Source: Ruminococcus sp. UBA4275 (GTDB lineage: Bacteria; Bacillota; Clostridia; Oscillospirales; Ruminococcaceae). From it: 7,016 nucleotides of DNA. How positions within the stretch are numbered: position 1 is the stretch's first letter; every line of letters begins with the position of its first letter. Positions 5,464-7,016 of the stretch are shown in pieces. Position numbers and translations under genes: made by a program. Under the pieces are notes generated by a model that ran no database searches, was not told the DNA's origin, and saw only the letters and a list, made by a program, of their open reading frames with translations. Location: NCBI GenBank assembly GCA_002395085.1, contig DGVV01000119.1, positions 1 through 7,016 of the forward strand, written 5' to 3'.

Positions 5464-6559
5464 CCAAATCCGAGATACACGCAGCGAGCGCCTGCCCGAT
5501 GCCCTGACCGGCGCGGCAGGCTTCCTCAAGAGTATTGCCCTGTGAGCCGACCTCAATCAGCAGACTGCCGGTGGTGAGATCCTGATTGTATTTGCGGTAA
5601 TCGAACAGCACAGGGCGGGTGAATCCGCTGAACATAGACTCTGCGGTCTGCTGCAATTTGCACGCAAAATGGAAGTTTTCCCGATAATTTGGCATATTCA
5701 TCGTGCCGTCATCGCAGCCGGAGATAATCATAATTTGTGCCGCCTGCGCCCCGTTTATACTGCAAACGGGCGCGACAACAGTCGAACCGTCGCTGATTGC
5801 GTCGCGGTGAATATCAAGTGCAATGCAGATGCTTGGAAACTCGTCAAGCAGCGCACGGACGGTCTCCGCGCTGCCGGCGTAGCTGCCGCTCCAGACAGGA
5901 AAATCGTGAATTTCTGCGGCATGAACCACACCGATGCCGGCGGCAGCGAGTTCAGCGCAAATGGCGTCTCCGACGGCGACCATATTCTTGTCCGGTTCTG
6001 TGGAGCGGAAGTTGAAATCGGAGTCATAGACACCGCTTTTTTCGAGGACATAGCTTTCGGTGGTGTGGGTATGGTAGATCAAAACCATCGGAGAACCGTC
6101 AATTCTGAGCGGGAGATCGGGCTGCACGCGGCTTTCGGCAAGGAGGTCGTCGTTGCTCCAGAAGGTGCAGTTGCGGATCTGTCCGCCGCTGTCGAGCGGA
6201 AAGAACTGTGTGCCGGAGTGAATGCCGAAATGGCGGTCAATGATGCTGCCGCCTGCGCCGTCGCCGGAGGATTGCCAGGGGCGGGCGTTATGGCGAGCGA
6301 GAGAGCCGTCCGATTCGCGCCGGATGATGAGGGGGCTATCCGCGGCGGGCGGCGCGAGGAGAACGGGCTGTGTTTCGCGGGTGAGGGTGGAATCGGGCAG
6401 CAAGGTCGTTTCTGTGGATGCAGCAGGGGGGAGCGGCGGTGCGACGGGGGCAGAGGCGCAGCCGATCTGGGTATGCTGCAAGACGGGGACGAGGCAGCGA
6501 TAGGCGGCGAGGAGAGAAGCGGCGGTGATGAAAGCGGCGAATTTACGTATTTTTCTCAT
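5447..6559 (-). CDS. spoIIP: Stage II sporulation protein P (SpoIIP), cell-wall amidase/endopeptidase
   Basis: SpoIIP degrades peptidoglycan at the septum with SpoIID and SpoIIM, allowing the mother cell to engulf the forespore. The 370-residue protein has a basic start and a hydrophobic anchor (about 7-28), a Pro/Thr/Ser-rich linker (about 37-75), then the catalytic domain. Visible signatures are LIYHTHTTESY (160-170; candidate metal ligands H163 and E168), ALDIHRDA (247-254; H251), NFHFACKLQ (295-303) and LLIEVGSQGNTLEEA (333-347; E336). The domain is complete and the length is close to the family norm. The start is ATG-6559, 6 bases after AAAGAGGG (6573-6566); the TTG at 6577 overlaps that site and is rejected. 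In Bacillus the gene is sigma-E dependent. CATATAGT (6604-6597, minus) is one base off a sigma-E -10 (CATACAnT), but I see no matching -35. It stands alone here, with no gpr in the window. Confidence 0.96.
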   Translation of the reverse strand: MRKIRKFAAFITAASLLAAYRCLVPVLQHTQIGCASAPVAPPLPPAASTETTLLPDSTLTRETQPVLLAPPAADSPLIIRRESDGSLARHNARPWQSSGDGAGGSIIDRHFGIHSGTQFFPLDSGGQIRNCTFWSNDDLLAESRVQPDLPLRIDGSPMVLIYHTHTTESYVLEKSGVYDSDFNFRSTEPDKNMVAVGDAICAELAAAGIGVVHAAEIHDFPVWSGSYAGSAETVRALLDEFPSICIALDIHRDAISDGSTVVAPVCSINGAQAAQIMIISGCDDGTMNMPNYRENFHFACKLQQTAESMFSGFTRPVLFDYRKYNQDLTTGSLLIEVGSQGNTLEEACRAGQGIGQALAACISDLVSLTD

Positions 6560-6651
6560 ATAAAACCCTCTTTGCAAACGGAATCAGGTACACAGCACTA
6601 TATGCAGCGGTCAACTGCTGCTAGAACATGAGTGCGGCGGGGAATTTTCAG

Positions 6652-6794
6652 CGATTCTGTGGAAAGCCTGTTGCCTGAATCTGAATAGCATTACACTTTC
6701 CTTAGAATCATAAGGCAAAGACTTGCATCAAGCCAACTTAGAAATTTAGCAAAATGCCAGCGGGCGCTGCCCGCCCAGCTTGTAGATAAAGTGT
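6652..6794 (-). repeat. Interspersed repeat R, full inverted copy
   Basis: The complement of this stretch matches 3232-3353 closely, with a few substitutions and a short divergent patch in one loop. It also matches 1-36 at the other end, so it appears to be the most complete unit: ACACTTTATCTACA, the GC hairpin GCGGGC/GCCCGC (6760-6774), CTAAATTTCTAAGTTGGC, the small hairpins, and the outer stem GATTCT plus GGAAAG with CTTTCC plus AGAATC. It lies about 93 bases upstream of the spoIIP start, in the same orientation as spoIIP. Confidence 0.85.
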
Positions 6795-7013
6795 CTCCGA
6801 CGGATTTATATTGAGGGTGCCGCTCGCTTCGCATGAATTTGCAGGCAAATTCACCTCAAACTCCCGCTTAAGGGCTACTAGCCCTTAAGAATCCCTTTTT
6901 TGGAACAATATGAAAAAGAACGTATTTGCTATATTTCACATAAATGGGATTCCAAAGGGATAGTATCCCTTTGGCGGGGTATGGGTGAGTTTGCTTGCAA
7001 ACTCACCGCGGAG
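6794..7013. repeat. Second hairpin array, closed by a CTCCGACGG stem
   Basis: The perfect arms are TGAATTTGC/GCAAATTCA (6834-6853, enclosed by TTGAGG/CCTCAA at 6811 and 6854), CTTAAGGGCTA/TAGCCCTTAAG (6867-6889), CCAAAGGGATA/TATCCCTTTGG (6952-6974) and GGTGAGTTTGC/GCAAACTCACC (6984-7007). A longer-range pair, GAATCCC/GGGATTC (6889-6895, 6946-6952), brackets a 50-base AT-rich segment. CTCCG (6795-6799) can pair with CGGAG (7009-7013) to close the whole set. It shares TCTCCGA-GGATT and TATCCCTTTGGCGGG with the element at 5377-5431. No gene is seen between 6560 and the window end. Confidence 0.82.
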
Positions 7014-7016
7014 TGT

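Noticed and set aside
6560..6577. TTG-6577 start giving six more residues to SpoIIP
   Set aside because: The extension would be encoded by the ribosome binding site itself; ATG-6559 has ideal 6-base spacing and begins with a normal basic signal-anchor start.
6597..6625. Sigma-A promoter for spoIIP using TTGACC (minus strand, near 6611-6616)
   Set aside because: No acceptable -10 hexamer lies 16-18 bases downstream. The sigma-E-like CATATAGT is more plausible but lacks a clear -35, so no promoter was annotated.
5669..6631. 320-codon open frame on the plus strand
   Set aside because: It lies opposite spoIIP, whose conserved motifs are on the minus strand. The translation is Ala/Gly-rich and lacks domains.

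Overview
The window looks like chromosomal DNA from an endospore-forming, moderately GC-rich Clostridia member, most likely Oscillospiraceae/Ruminococcus-like. The reasons are a clear SpoIIP sporulation amidase, AGGAGG-type ribosome binding sites, consensus sigma-A promoters, and unusually dense intergenic palindromes. The genus is an inference.

Layout. 1-47: tail of an interspersed repeat. 48-776 (+): membrane-anchored helical protein of unknown function, with a terminator at 792-829. 890-3208 (+): a consensus promoter, then a divergent methionyl-tRNA synthetase-like enzyme (957-3020) whose stop overlaps the start of a 63-residue two-helix membrane protein (3017-3208); these two probably form an operon. 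3209-3830: about 600 bases with no credible gene, built from direct copies of one structured repeat (called R here) and an inverted pair of long hairpin elements. 3856-4016 (-): tRNA-Arg(CCG) with its own promoter and terminator. 4119-4718 (+): permuted papain-fold (NlpC/P60-like) protein. 4688-5047 (-): small membrane-anchored protein, overlapping the previous gene tail to tail. 5103-5463: hairpin array and a cruciform that takes in the spoIIP stop codon. 5447-6559 (-): spoIIP. 6652-7013: an inverted full copy of repeat R, then a second hairpin array running to the window end.

The genes do not form one pathway. Only spoIIP has a firmly assigned function: peptidoglycan degradation during engulfment. 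The most unusual content is (a) the MetRS-like enzyme, in which several catalytic and recognition motifs are altered, and (b) the intergenic repeats. These hairpins share the core GGGCAGCGCCC, and their flanking bases vary from copy to copy while still pairing, which points to conserved structure rather than conserved sequence.
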